Positions 10,273-19,954 of a stretch of DNA of 64,000 bases are shown piece by piece; position 1 is the first letter of the stretch, and every line of letters starts with the position of its first letter. Source of the stretch: Gemmatimonadota bacterium (GTDB lineage: Bacteria; Gemmatimonadota; Gemmatimonadetes; Palauibacterales; Palauibacteraceae); NCBI GenBank assembly GCA_022825725.1, contig JAJDWE010000075.1:107501-171500 (forward strand), in the 5' to 3' direction. The notes under the pieces are model-generated. The model saw nothing but the letters and a program-made list of their open reading frames with translations. It was not told the DNA's origin and did not search any database. The position numbers were made by a program, and so were the translations under genes.

Positions 10273-13200
10273 TCATGTCATCGCCAGGCCGCGAACGCGA
10301 CTCGCGAGCCCGCGGAGAAGGTCGAGACCGAGTTCGGGGTGGTCGATGAGGAGGTCGCGAAAGTCCTCCCGGGTGATGCGCAGCACGCGGGTGGGCTCCA
10401 CGGCGTGCGCTTCGACGAGGCTCGGGTGTTCGTCGATCAACGCCCACGTGCCGAACGCCTCTCCATCCGTGAGGGAAATCGACCCCTCCCCCTCCCCCTC
10501 GAGCGAAACCTCCCCGTGGATCACGAGGTAGAGGGCGTCCGTCGGCTCCCCTCTGCGGATGAAGACGGCGTCCGGCCGCACCTCGACCTCCCTCGCGATG
10601 GAGGCGAGGAGCGCGAGTTGCCGGCTCTTCACGCCCGAAAGGAGATCCACGCTCTGCAGGCGGAACACTTTCTCGATCAGTTCCATCTCTTCCTCGTCTC
10701 GTTCGTCCCCCGGATCCCGCGCGGGGGTCTCTGTCCGTCGCGCAAGCCGGCGGGCCAGCCGCGCCAGCGCCGGTTCCGCCGGCGCGAAACCGCGAAGGGC
10801 CTCGCCCATCGCGCCGCGGTCGGCTTCGAAAGACGTCCAGAGCGCGCACCTCGCGATCCAGGCGTCCTCATCGTCCCACAGCTCCCGGAGGACCTCTCCC
10901 GCCTCCCGCGAGGACCCCCGCGGAGCTTCCTCCGCGAGCACCGGTCCGAGGTCGGAGAACGTGCGGTGTCCGACCGTCGTCTCGATCCATTCCACCGCGT
11001 TCGCGCGCCGGCGCGGCGTTCCGCTCTCGAGGGCCAGGTAACTGCGCCGCATCGGCTGCTCGGGATATACGAGCCCGAGCCAGCGGAAGACACTCGCCCG
11101 CCGATCCCTTCTCGCCTCGTCGAGCGCCCGGAGGAGGAGCGTTCGGGGCATCGACGCCGGAACGCCGTCGAGTGCCGCGGCGGCGGTGGCGTAGCGCCCG
11201 GACGCCTGGACTTCGCGCCCCACGGCCTCGAGCACCCTCTCCGCCGGAAAAGTGAGATCATCGTGCTGCGTGCGCAGCCGGTGGAGCGACACGAGGGCCT
11301 GGTCGTCGAGCGCCTGTTCGGTTTCGGGCAGCAGGTAGGAGGTGATGAGGGCGTCGATCGTCGCGGGCGTCGCGATCTCGCCGAGCACGCTCGCGACACC
11401 CCGGCGCACCCAGGGATCGGCGCCCGGGTCGGAGAGCGCCGCAAGCAGCGGCGTCACGATCTCCTCGCCCCGCCCCGCGAGGCCGGCGCGGGCCGCGCTC
11501 CGGGTCCAGGGGCTCGCGAGACACGCGATGGCCGCCTGCACGAGGGCGGGCTGCGGAAGCCGGGCTGCGCTCCGCGCGGCCGCCGCCGCGACATCTTCGC
11601 GGGGATGGGAGATGAGTTCGAGGAGGAGGCGCTCCACCGAGGGGTGGCCCGGGACGAGCCCCGCCGCCATCGCCAACTCGCGGGCTCCCGCCCCTTCGAG
11701 CATCCCCTCCTCGTATTGCCGCAGCAGCTTCTCGAAGCGCGGGGTCGCGATGCGTTCGGCCCGCGTGGCGTCGAAGTCGCTGAAGAGGCAGTCGAAGGCG
11801 GCGGAGCGGGCGTTCGTCGACTCCGAGTCGAGGAGGGGGATGAGGACATCGCGGGCGCGCGGCGCCGCCTTCAGGGCGAGGAGCCGGGCGGCGGCCCGTC
11901 GCACGGCGGCATCCGGATCCTCGAGTCGGGTCCGCACCACCTCCTCGTCCAGGAGGCCGGGTGCGCGCGACAGCGACCGGAGCGCTCGGGCCCGAAGGCG
12001 GGGGTTCTCGTGTTCGAGGAGACCGTACAGCTCCGGGGAAAGCGCCTCGACGTCCTCGGGCGTGGCGCCGCGCAGGACGTCGAAGGCGAACGCGACTTTC
12101 AGCGGCCGCTCGTCCCGGAGCGCGTCCCGCGCGAGCGCCAGCGCGCCCACATCCGCCATCGACACGAAGGTCCCGCGCAGGCTCGCAAAGCGTCCCTCGA
12201 AGGACTGGGCCAGACTCGTGACGTACGACTTTCTCACCTTGAGGAAGGCGAACAGCAGGACGCCCGCCAGGGCCACGCCGACGATCCCGAGGATGATGAG
12301 CCGGCCCATGATCGAAACGCTGGCGAGCAGCAGCGAGGGGATCGCGATGAGCACGCCGGAGAGGGCCTTCCCCAGCCCCTTCTCCACCGCCACGTCGATG
12401 TACGACTTCGCCTTGAGTTTGATGTCCTCCGGGACGGGCACGTAGAGGATCTCGCGGCCCGTGCGCTCGGCCGAATAGCGGAACGTCTTCTCCGTGGTCC
12501 GGGCTCCGACGGCGACGGCGAGCGCAGCGGTGGACAGCCACACGGCGGCGGCGAGAGCCCCGGTCGCGAGGATCACGGCCACCGGGAAGATGATGACGGC
12601 GACCGCGGCGCCCCAGCGGCGCAGGATCGGGCGCAGCGCGAGGAGGACGACGATCGGGAGCCACTGCGTGAGGACGTCCACGAAGGCCAGGAAGCCGGCG
12701 ATCGCGGCAAGATCGGTGAAAACCTCGCGGGTGAGCGTGTTGTACTGATAGTCGATGAACTGCTTCACAACGATTGTCAGGAGCACGGTGGCCGCGATGA
12801 GCCGCACCTGCGGGTGCGCCGCCATGCGCCGCAGGTCGCTGCGCTCGAGTTCCGGATCTTCCGCGTGCGCGTACTCGGAGGGCGCCTCCGGCGGCTCCCG
12901 GGACCAGACGAGCGCGAGGCCGCCCGCCAGCACGAGGAGCGCGGCGCCCGCCACGAGGAGCAGGTTCTCGGACGACCCGCCGCCCGACGTGAAGACGGTG
13001 GTGAGGAGCGCGCCGAGCGTGGCCCCCGCCGAACCTGACGCGATGACGACCGGATAGGCGCGCTTCGCATCGCGGGCGTTGTAGAAGACCTGGGTCGCGA
13101 TGTAGAAGTGCGTGATGAGCGAGGCCGCCAGCACGTCGTACCACCCGTAGAAGACGAGCCCGAACCACGCCTCCCCCGGTTGGTAGAGGAGGCGGAAGGC

Positions 13201-13476
13201 GACCATGCTGAGGGCGAAGAACGCCGCCGTCAGCGGGATGAGACGACGCCAGGAGATCCGGTCCGAGAGGAAGTTGTAGAACGGCGCGACGACGACGACC
13301 GCCGCGCTGATGAAGTACACCTGGTAGAAATCGCCCGTCGCGAGTCCCGAGAGCGCGAAGGCGCTGCGCAGCGGGCGCAGGATCCCGATGACGAAGAGGA
13401 CGAGCGCCGCCAGCCCCATCATGGCGAACAGCTTCCCCGCACCGGGGCGGTGCGCGAAGGGGTGTCGGAGCCTCAC
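10273..13476 (-). CDS. NTT (ATP/ADP translocase)-like membrane transporter fused to HEAT repeats and a C-terminal cyclic-nucleotide-binding domain
   Basis: About 12 hydrophobic segments, HEAT-like helical repeats, then cNMP-binding domain (IRRGEPTDALYLVIHGEVSL...GEAFGTWALID); GTG start inferred at 13476. Confidence 0.7.
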   Translation of the reverse strand: MRLRHPFAHRPGAGKLFAMMGLAALVLFVIGILRPLRSAFALSGLATGDFYQVYFISAAVVVVAPFYNFLSDRISWRRLIPLTAAFFALSMVAFRLLYQPGEAWFGLVFYGWYDVLAASLITHFYIATQVFYNARDAKRAYPVVIASGSAGATLGALLTTVFTSGGGSSENLLLVAGAALLVLAGGLALVWSREPPEAPSEYAHAEDPELERSDLRRMAAHPQVRLIAATVLLTIVVKQFIDYQYNTLTREVFTDLAAIAGFLAFVDVLTQWLPIVVLLALRPILRRWGAAVAVIIFPVAVILATGALAAAVWLSTAALAVAVGARTTEKTFRYSAERTGREILYVPVPEDIKLKAKSYIDVAVEKGLGKALSGVLIAIPSLLLASVSIMGRLIILGIVGVALAGVLLFAFLKVRKSYVTSLAQSFEGRFASLRGTFVSMADVGALALARDALRDERPLKVAFAFDVLRGATPEDVEALSPELYGLLEHENPRLRARALRSLSRAPGLLDEEVVRTRLEDPDAAVRRAAARLLALKAAPRARDVLIPLLDSESTNARSAAFDCLFSDFDATRAERIATPRFEKLLRQYEEGMLEGAGARELAMAAGLVPGHPSVERLLLELISHPREDVAAAAARSAARLPQPALVQAAIACLASPWTRSAARAGLAGRGEEIVTPLLAALSDPGADPWVRRGVASVLGEIATPATIDALITSYLLPETEQALDDQALVSLHRLRTQHDDLTFPAERVLEAVGREVQASGRYATAAAALDGVPASMPRTLLLRALDEARRDRRASVFRWLGLVYPEQPMRRSYLALESGTPRRRANAVEWIETTVGHRTFSDLGPVLAEEAPRGSSREAGEVLRELWDDEDAWIARCALWTSFEADRGAMGEALRGFAPAEPALARLARRLARRTETPARDPGDERDEEEMELIEKVFRLQSVDLLSGVKSRQLALLASIAREVEVRPDAVFIRRGEPTDALYLVIHGEVSLEGEGEGSISLTDGEAFGTWALIDEHPSLVEAHAVEPTRVLRITREDFRDLLIDHPELGLDLLRGLASRVRGLAMT

Positions 13477-13562
13477 GCGGAGTCCATCACCGTCCCGCGG
13501 TGACTGCGGCCGCCGCGAGGGTTTTTGCCACGGCCTCCCGCATGGTCCATCTTTCTGTCCTT

Positions 13563-13636
13563 CGGGGCGTGGCGCAGTCCGGTAGCGCACCTGCTTTGGG
13601 AGCAGGGGGTCGCCGGTTCAAATCCGGCCGCCCCGA
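13563..13636 (+). tRNA. tRNA-Pro (anticodon TGG)
   Basis: Cloverleaf: CGGGGCG/CGCCCCG acceptor, CCTGC-TTTGGGA-GCAGG anticodon arm, GCCGG-TTCAAAT-CCGGC T-arm. Confidence 0.95.
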
Positions 13637-14286
13637 TTGAACTCACGCGTTCTCAAGGTCACCAGAACCTCCCTTTTGATCCACCCCCTCGCCCGCCGGA
13701 TCGCCTTCGCCCGATGGCTCGTCGCCGTCTTCACCGCCGCGGGCAGTTCCGCGTAGGTGCGGTCGTGGCCGTCCGGCACGAAGAGCGGGTCGTAGCCGAA
13801 GCCTCCCGAGCCCCGCGGCCGGCGCGCGATTCGGCCGCGCACGACCCCCTCCACCACCTCGTGGCGCAGATCGTCCGTGAGCGCGACCGCGCAGCGATAG
13901 TGCGCCCCGCGCGCCCCGTCGGCCACGTCCGACATGCGATCGAGCAGCCACCGGTTGTTCGCTTCGTTCCGGCCCCAGCGCTCGACCCACTCGGCTGGGG
14001 CGAAGCGCCGGGTTCGCACTCCGGGACCTCCGCCGAACGCGTCCACGCAGAGGCCGGAATCGTCCGCGAGCGCGGGGAGGCCGGAGCGGCGGTGAAAGTA
14101 CTTTGCCTTGGACAGGGCGTTGCGCGCGAAGGTATCGAAGGGTTCGAGGTCGTCCTCCTCCTCGTGTTCGGGAAGGCCGAGATCCGCCGGGCCGAGCAGC
14201 CGGATGGGAAGGTCGGCGAGGAGATCGCGAATTTCGCGGAGTTTGTGGACGCTGCGCGTGGCAACGAGGACCGGGGGCGGGTTCAG
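13618..14286 (-). CDS. rdgB: XTP/dITP pyrophosphatase (non-canonical purine NTPase)
   Basis: ATRSVHKLREI, ADDSGLCVDAFGG, GSGGFGYDPLF, SHRAKA; start uncertain (CTG overlapping upstream stop). Confidence 0.88.
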   Translation of the reverse strand: MNPPPVLVATRSVHKLREIRDLLADLPIRLLGPADLGLPEHEEEDDLEPFDTFARNALSKAKYFHRRSGLPALADDSGLCVDAFGGGPGVRTRRFAPAEWVERWGRNEANNRWLLDRMSDVADGARGAHYRCAVALTDDLRHEVVEGVVRGRIARRPRGSGGFGYDPLFVPDGHDRTYAELPAAVKTATSHRAKAIRRARGWIKREVLVTLRTREFNRGGRI

Positions 14287-15245
14287 TCCGCCCAAAGACT
14301 CTCCGCCTGGAGACTCTCCGCGAACTCCGGGTAGACCTTCCACAGGTATCCCCCCATGACGAGCGCCGCGAGGATGTTCCCGACCAGAATCGACCACCAG
14401 GCGAGTTCCTCGAGGATCCAGCCGCCGAGCATCGCGACCATGGCGATGAAGAAGACCTCGAAGACGACGAACAGCACGATGATGCCGAGGGCCAGCGGCG
14501 GGAACCTGGACACCTGCCTCGCGAGGCCGGAGACCGCGACGCCGAACAGCACGAAGAACGCGAAGTGGGCGAGCGTGTACCCGACGACGGGCGCAAGGGA
14601 GATCTGGACCGCGGCCGGCGTGGGGGCGCCGCGGAAGAGGACCGTCGCCAGCGCCGCCGGCGTATAGAGGGGCTGCCGGAGCACGGAGTCGATGATGAGG
14701 AACCAGCACGCGACGACGAGGGCGCCGAGGATCCCCGCGTAGATGCCGTGCCGCGTCACCCGGTGCGTCTGCAGGAAGTTCATCATCCCCACGATGCCGG
14801 GTTCGGAACTCACCCAGTGCATGTGGGTGAACATCACGACCCCCGCGAGCGCGTTTCCGAAGAAGACGGCCGGCCATCCCGGCGCGGACATCACGAGTCC
14901 GGAAGGGGCCCGGATGAGTCCGAGGTAGAAGGCGAGGGAACACACGAAGAGGCCGTACAGCGCACCGATGAACACGTTGCGCGGGAGGCCCGCCCACTGG
15001 ACGAGTGCCGCGGCGAGCATCCCGAGCCCGGCCCAGGCGGTGAAGTGAATGAGGGTGAAGCCCGCGACGATCCCCATCGTGGCCTCGACCTCGGCGCGGC
15101 TGATGATCGCCCCCCAGAGGAAGGCGGGAGTCTGCAGCGGCGTCCCCTGCCCGAGGTCGTAGAAGTAGAACAGCACGGCGAGGACGAAGCCGCCCAGCAG
15201 CCCGCCGACGAGTCCGGCCCGGATCCTGCGTCTGAGCGTCAGCAC
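14283..15245 (-). CDS. multi-pass integral membrane protein of unknown function
   Basis: About 8 hydrophobic segments; GTG start overlapping upstream stop; co-directional with oxidase genes. Confidence 0.65.
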   Translation of the reverse strand: MLTLRRRIRAGLVGGLLGGFVLAVLFYFYDLGQGTPLQTPAFLWGAIISRAEVEATMGIVAGFTLIHFTAWAGLGMLAAALVQWAGLPRNVFIGALYGLFVCSLAFYLGLIRAPSGLVMSAPGWPAVFFGNALAGVVMFTHMHWVSSEPGIVGMMNFLQTHRVTRHGIYAGILGALVVACWFLIIDSVLRQPLYTPAALATVLFRGAPTPAAVQISLAPVVGYTLAHFAFFVLFGVAVSGLARQVSRFPPLALGIIVLFVVFEVFFIAMVAMLGGWILEELAWWSILVGNILAALVMGGYLWKVYPEFAESLQAESLWAD

Positions 15246-15481
15246 GCGGAGTCCGGGTCGGCCGCGCGGGCCGCCTCCCACTTGCGCTGCTCTTCCAGAG
15301 CCCTCTCGACCTCCTGCTGGCGTTGCCGGCGGCGCGCCCGGAAGATCCCGCCTCCGATGACGACGAGAAGCAGGTAGGGCATCGCCGCCATGAATGCGAA
15401 CATGAGGACGTATCCCGCCTGTTCGTCCGGCGTATGCTGCATCTGCGGGGCCGCCGCAAGGACGGCGAAGGTGTTCAGCAC
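15239..15481 (-). CDS. small single-TM membrane protein
   Basis: Hydrophobic helix followed by charged RARRRQRQQEVERALEEQRKWE; GTG start. Confidence 0.5.
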   Translation of the reverse strand: MLNTFAVLAAAPQMQHTPDEQAGYVLMFAFMAAMPYLLLVVIGGGIFRARRRQRQQEVERALEEQRKWEAARAADPDSAC

Positions 15482-15486
15482 GGCTG

Positions 15487-16410
15487 CTACAGCTTGTCGA
15501 GGACGAGTACCGCCATCAGCAGTGGAAGATACAGGATCGAGGCCCGGAACAAACCCCGGGCGTTCGCCGGCGTCGCGCCGCGGGCGAAGCGGAACGCGGT
15601 CCACACGAAGCCCGCCCCGAGGACGAGCGCGACCGCGAAGTACACGATGCCCGTGAGACCGAGGACGCTCGGGAGCAGGCTCACGGGGATCAGCGTGAGC
15701 GCGTAGAGAAGCGCCTGGCGACGCGTCTGCCGGCCCTCGAAGTCACCGACGGAGAGCATGCGAAGTCCCGCCGCCTCGTAGTCGTCGCGGAGGAGCCAGG
15801 CCAGGGCGAGAAAGTGGGGCAGCTGCCAGACGAAGAGGATCGCGAACAGCGCCCAGCCGCCGGGGCCGAACTGCCCGGTGGCGGCGGTCCAGCCGCCGAG
15901 GATCGGCAGGGCGCCAGGCACCGCGCCCACCACGGTGGAGAGCGAGTGCACGCGTTTGAGCGGCGTGTAGACGAAGTCGTAGGAGATGAAAGTGGCGAGC
16001 GCGAGGCCCGCCGTGGCCGGATTGACGGCGAGCCACAGCCAGGCGATCCCCGCCGCGGCGAGAACCCCGGAGACGACCGTGGCGGGCGGCGTCGCGAGGC
16101 GGCCGGCCGGCAGCGGCCGCGCGCGGGTTCGCACCATGAGCGCGTCCACATCCCGTTCCAACACCTGGTTCATCGCGCTCGTCCCGGCAGCGACGAGCGC
16201 CACGCCGGCCATGGCCTGCGCGAACAGGGCAAAGTCGAAGCTCGCCGCACCGAGGAGAAAACCGGCGGCCGCGCTCGCGACTACGAGCGCCGTGATGCGC
16301 GGCTTCGTGAGCTCCAGGTACGACGAGAACGTCCCGCGAATCGAGTGGACCCGTCCCGGGATCCCGGCGAAGGGGACCCCGCGGGCCTTCAGAAGACTCC
16401 CTACCTCCAT
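15487..16410 (-). CDS. ctaB: protoheme IX farnesyltransferase (heme o synthase)
   Basis: YLELTKPRITALVV, NQVLERDVDALMVRTRARPLPAGR, DFVYTPLKRVHSLSTVVGAVPGALPILGGW. Confidence 0.93.
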   Translation of the reverse strand: MEVGSLLKARGVPFAGIPGRVHSIRGTFSSYLELTKPRITALVVASAAAGFLLGAASFDFALFAQAMAGVALVAAGTSAMNQVLERDVDALMVRTRARPLPAGRLATPPATVVSGVLAAAGIAWLWLAVNPATAGLALATFISYDFVYTPLKRVHSLSTVVGAVPGALPILGGWTAATGQFGPGGWALFAILFVWQLPHFLALAWLLRDDYEAAGLRMLSVGDFEGRQTRRQALLYALTLIPVSLLPSVLGLTGIVYFAVALVLGAGFVWTAFRFARGATPANARGLFRASILYLPLLMAVLVLDKL

Positions 16411-16423
16411 GGCGAAGTCGCGC

Positions 16424-16729
16424 CTACACGTACTCCATCATGATCGCGAGGATCATGATGGCCACGGCCGGAAGCGGCGCCAGCGCCACCAGCCGCAGGC
16501 GGTTGGGCTCGAATTTCAGGTGCATGTAGTAGAGCGCGACCAGCAGCGCCTTCCAGACCGCCATGATGAGCAGCGACACCACGATCATCCACTTCGGGAT
16601 CGCCAGGAACGCCACCAGCACCTCGAGAATCGTAAGGATGGCGAGGTACAGCCAGATGAGCATGTACCTGGGATGCTCATGCGCATGGTCGTCCGCGGCG
16701 CTCGCCGCGTGTCCTCCGGCTTCACTCAT
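16424..16729 (-). CDS. cytochrome c oxidase subunit IV-like protein
   Basis: Three TM helices, YMLIWLYLAILTILEV and LLVALYYMHLKFE motif typical of prokaryotic COX4. Confidence 0.8.
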   Translation of the reverse strand: MSEAGGHAASAADDHAHEHPRYMLIWLYLAILTILEVLVAFLAIPKWMIVVSLLIMAVWKALLVALYYMHLKFEPNRLRLVALAPLPAVAIMILAIMMEYV

Positions 16730-16771
16730 TCGTTCGCTCCGTAGCTCTCGGCGCCGACCGCCCCGGCGCGG

Positions 16772-17386
16772 CTAGATCAGGTATACGATCGTGAACAGGA
16801 TGATCCACACGAGGTCGACGAAGTGCCAGTAGAGGCCGAGCACTTCGATCCCGTGCGTGTTATCCGCCCCCCAGTGCCCCCGCCAGGCGCGGATCGTGGC
16901 CCACGCGAGGCAGATCACGCCCAGCAGGACGTGGAAGCCGTGGAAGCCCGTCATCGTGAAGAACGTGGCCCCGTACAGTCCCGCGGCCGGCGTGAACCCG
17001 TGGCTCCCTTCCCACGATTGGTGCAGCACGAGTTCGGTGTACTCGTAGACCTGCACGCCGAGGAAGGTGGCCCCGAGCACGGTCGTCGACAGCAGCCAGA
17101 CCTTGATCCCCTTCTGGTCCCCCTCCTGCGCGGCGGCGAACGCCTTCACCATCGTCACCGAACTGCAGATGAGGAGGAAGGTATTGAACGCGGTCACCGG
17201 AACGTTCAATACGTCGCCGGGCTCCGCCCACGTGTCGGCGGCCCCGAAGCGGAGCACGACGTACGAGCCGATGAGGCCCGCGAAGAACATCACCTCCGAG
17301 CACAGAAACACCCACATTCCCACCTTCTGGGTGTAGACATCGAGTCCTCGCTCGGGGACCCGGCCTGCGGTCGCGGCGTGTGCCAT
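16772..17386 (-). CDS. ctaE: cytochrome c oxidase subunit III
   Basis: MWVFLCSEVMFFAGLIGSYVVLR, GFHGFHVLLGVI, YWHFVDLVWIILFTIVYL. Confidence 0.93.
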   Translation of the reverse strand: MAHAATAGRVPERGLDVYTQKVGMWVFLCSEVMFFAGLIGSYVVLRFGAADTWAEPGDVLNVPVTAFNTFLLICSSVTMVKAFAAAQEGDQKGIKVWLLSTTVLGATFLGVQVYEYTELVLHQSWEGSHGFTPAAGLYGATFFTMTGFHGFHVLLGVICLAWATIRAWRGHWGADNTHGIEVLGLYWHFVDLVWIILFTIVYLI

Positions 17387-17409
17387 CTCGTCAGTTCCCT
17401 TCTATCCGA

Positions 17410-19176
17410 TTAGTGGCTGCCGGCGGCCGGGCTCACGACATCCGGCCGTTCGTTCTGCGCCAGCCAGTCCTTGTCCTCCACATCCGGGTGGCTGTACTCG
17501 TGCGGCCCGTGGTAGACGACGGGGACCTCTTCCCAGTTGCCGTGCTTGGGCGGCGAGGGCGTCTGCCATTCCAGCGTCGTCGCGTTCCACGGGTTCGCCC
17601 CGGCCTTCTTTCCCTTCTTCAGGCTCCAGAAGAAGTTGAACGCGAACAGGAAGCCGGACGCGAAGAGTCCGAACGCCGCCCACGTGATGAGGGCGTTCGT
17701 GTCCTCGATGCCCTGCAGGTGCGCGTAGCCGGTGGAGTCGTAGATGCGCCGCATCATCCCCACCATCCCCACGCCGTGCATCGGGAAGAAGACCAGGTTG
17801 AAGAAGACGAAGGTGAGCCAGAAGTGGATCTTGCCCATCGTCTCGTTCATCAGCCGGCCGAACATCTTCGGATACCAGAAGTAGATCGCCCCGAAGAGCG
17901 CGAACAGGCTTCCTCCGAACAGCACGTAGTGGATGTGCGCGACGATGAAGTACGTGTCGTGGATGTAGATGTCGACCGGCGTCGAGGCCATGAAGACCCC
18001 CGACAGGCCTCCGATCGCGAACATCGCCACGAACCCGATCGCGAACAGCATCGCCGAGTGCAACTGGAGGTTCCCGCGCCACATCGTGCCCATCCAGTTG
18101 AACGTCTTGATCGCGGAGGGCACGGCGATGAAGAGCGTCGAGACCGTGAACGCGAGTCCCAGCGTCGGGTTCATCCCGCTCTGGAACATGTGGTGGCCCC
18201 ACACGATGAAGCCGAGGAAAGCGATCGAGACGAGCGCCAGGACCATCGCCTTGTACCCGAACACCGGCTTCCGCGAGCCTACGGAGAGGATCTCGGAGGT
18301 GAAGCCCATGGCCGGGAGGATGAGGATGTAGACCTCCGGGTGGCCGAAGAACCAGAACAGGTGCTGCCACAGGAGCGGCTGTCCGCCCCCCTCCGGGAGG
18401 AAGAAGCTCGTTCCGATCGTCTGGTCGAAGATGAGCATGATCCCCGCCGCCGAGAGCACGGGCATGGCGAGCAGCGCGAGGATCGCCGTGATGAACAGCG
18501 ACCAGATGGTCAGCGGCATGCGCATCCAGGTCATGCCCGGCGCGCGCATGTTGATCGTCGTCGTGATGTAGTTCACCGAGCCCAGGATCGAGGAGAGCCC
18601 GATGAAGACGAGCGCCACCAGCCACAGGATCTGTCCCAGGCCGACGCCGGTCAGGTCGGGACGGGCACTGAGCGGCGCGTAGAGCGTCCACCCGGCCCCC
18701 GCCGCGCCTCCCAGCACGAAGAAGCTCGCCAGGGTGAGGATGCCGGCCGGCACCATGGCCCAGAAGGAGAGCATGTTCAGCCGCGGGAACGCCATGTCGT
18801 GCGTCCCCAGCTGCAGCGGGATGAGGTAGTTCGCCCACACGCCCACGAGCATCGGCATGATGGCGAGGAACACCATCACCGAGCCGTGCATCGTGACAAG
18901 GGCGTTGTAGAACTCCGGCAGGATGTACCCGCTCGCCACCATCGTCTCCGGGAAGATCCCGCCCAGCGGCAGTTCGCCCCGCGCCGGCCATGCGATCTGG
19001 TATCGCATGAGCATCGCCAGCAATCCCCCGATCATCAGGAAGAAGAGCGTGTAGATCAGGAACTGGATCGCGATGACCTTGTGGTCGGTCGAGAAGATGT
19101 ACTTGCGCAGGAACGACTGCTCGTGCTCCTCGTGCAGGATCGCCTGCCCGGTCGCCTCCGCTACGATCGTCGCCAT
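17410..19176 (-). CDS. ctaD: cytochrome c oxidase subunit I
   Basis: STDHKVIAIQFL, WFFGHPEVYILILPAMGF, VWGHHMFQSGM, TVSTLFIAVPSAIKTFNW, HDTYFIVAHIHYV. Confidence 0.96.
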   Translation of the reverse strand: MATIVAEATGQAILHEEHEQSFLRKYIFSTDHKVIAIQFLIYTLFFLMIGGLLAMLMRYQIAWPARGELPLGGIFPETMVASGYILPEFYNALVTMHGSVMVFLAIMPMLVGVWANYLIPLQLGTHDMAFPRLNMLSFWAMVPAGILTLASFFVLGGAAGAGWTLYAPLSARPDLTGVGLGQILWLVALVFIGLSSILGSVNYITTTINMRAPGMTWMRMPLTIWSLFITAILALLAMPVLSAAGIMLIFDQTIGTSFFLPEGGGQPLLWQHLFWFFGHPEVYILILPAMGFTSEILSVGSRKPVFGYKAMVLALVSIAFLGFIVWGHHMFQSGMNPTLGLAFTVSTLFIAVPSAIKTFNWMGTMWRGNLQLHSAMLFAIGFVAMFAIGGLSGVFMASTPVDIYIHDTYFIVAHIHYVLFGGSLFALFGAIYFWYPKMFGRLMNETMGKIHFWLTFVFFNLVFFPMHGVGMVGMMRRIYDSTGYAHLQGIEDTNALITWAAFGLFASGFLFAFNFFWSLKKGKKAGANPWNATTLEWQTPSPPKHGNWEEVPVVYHGPHEYSHPDVEDKDWLAQNERPDVVSPAAGSH

Positions 19177-19191
19177 ATCAGCCTTTCTCGA

Positions 19192-19863
19192 TCACTGGGC
19201 GGTCTCCGTCGCCCGGCTGGCCTGCCAGGCGTCGAAGTCCGCCGCGCTGTGCACGGTTACGCTCGCCATCATGTAGTAGTGGCCCAGGCCACACAGCTCG
19301 GCGCACGCGATCTCGAAGTTCCCGGTCTGGGTCGCGTCGAACCACACCGGGATCGTCATGCCCGGAACCGCATCCTGCTTCACGCGCAGCTCCGGGATGA
19401 AGAAGGAGTGAATCACGTCCTCGGATTCGAGGAGGATCGTGATGTCCTCGTTCACCGGGAAGTGGAACTGGTTGAGGACCGTGAAGTCATCCGCCGTCCC
19501 CAGCGTCCGGTCCATGCCGGGATAGGTGATGTTCCACTCGAACTGCTTGCCGACGACGAGGAACTCGAGCGCGTCCGCCGGGCGGTTGGACGCGCCCTTG
19601 ATGTCCTGCCACACGGCGGCCGAGTAGACGCCGAGGATCGCGATGATGATCGCCGGGATCACCGTCCAGATGATCTCCACCTTGTTCGATCCGTGCGTGT
19701 AGTGCGCCCTGGCTCCTTCGCGTCCCCGGTACTTGATGCAGAACCAGAGGATCCCGCCCTCGACCAGGAGGAACGCGATTCCGGTGATGACGAGGATGAT
19801 CCAGAACAACTGGTCGATCACGACGCCGAATGTCGAATAGTTCGGGGGCAGCGCCCAATCCAC
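19192..19863 (-). CDS. ctaC: cytochrome c oxidase subunit II (CuA site present)
   Basis: Two N-terminal TM helices; DVIHSFFIPELRVKQDAVPGM and CAELCGLGHYYM CuA motif. Confidence 0.93.
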   Translation of the reverse strand: MDWALPPNYSTFGVVIDQLFWIILVITGIAFLLVEGGILWFCIKYRGREGARAHYTHGSNKVEIIWTVIPAIIIAILGVYSAAVWQDIKGASNRPADALEFLVVGKQFEWNITYPGMDRTLGTADDFTVLNQFHFPVNEDITILLESEDVIHSFFIPELRVKQDAVPGMTIPVWFDATQTGNFEIACAELCGLGHYYMMASVTVHSAADFDAWQASRATETAQ

Positions 19864-19954
19864 GAGCTATCTCCTTCCAGGTGAGCCCTTCGGGGGAACG
19901 GGAACGCGAGCGGGACCGGGCGGCCGCTCGGGCCGCCGGATCCCGCGCCTGGAT

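Noticed and set aside
9760-13038. 1092-aa plus-strand ORF
   Set aside because: Antisense to the NTT/HEAT/cNMP gene; composition (His/Arg/Glu rich, no motifs) is typical of a high-GC shadow ORF.
17380-19884. 834-aa plus-strand ORF
   Set aside because: Antisense shadow of ctaD/ctaC, which have unmistakable motifs.
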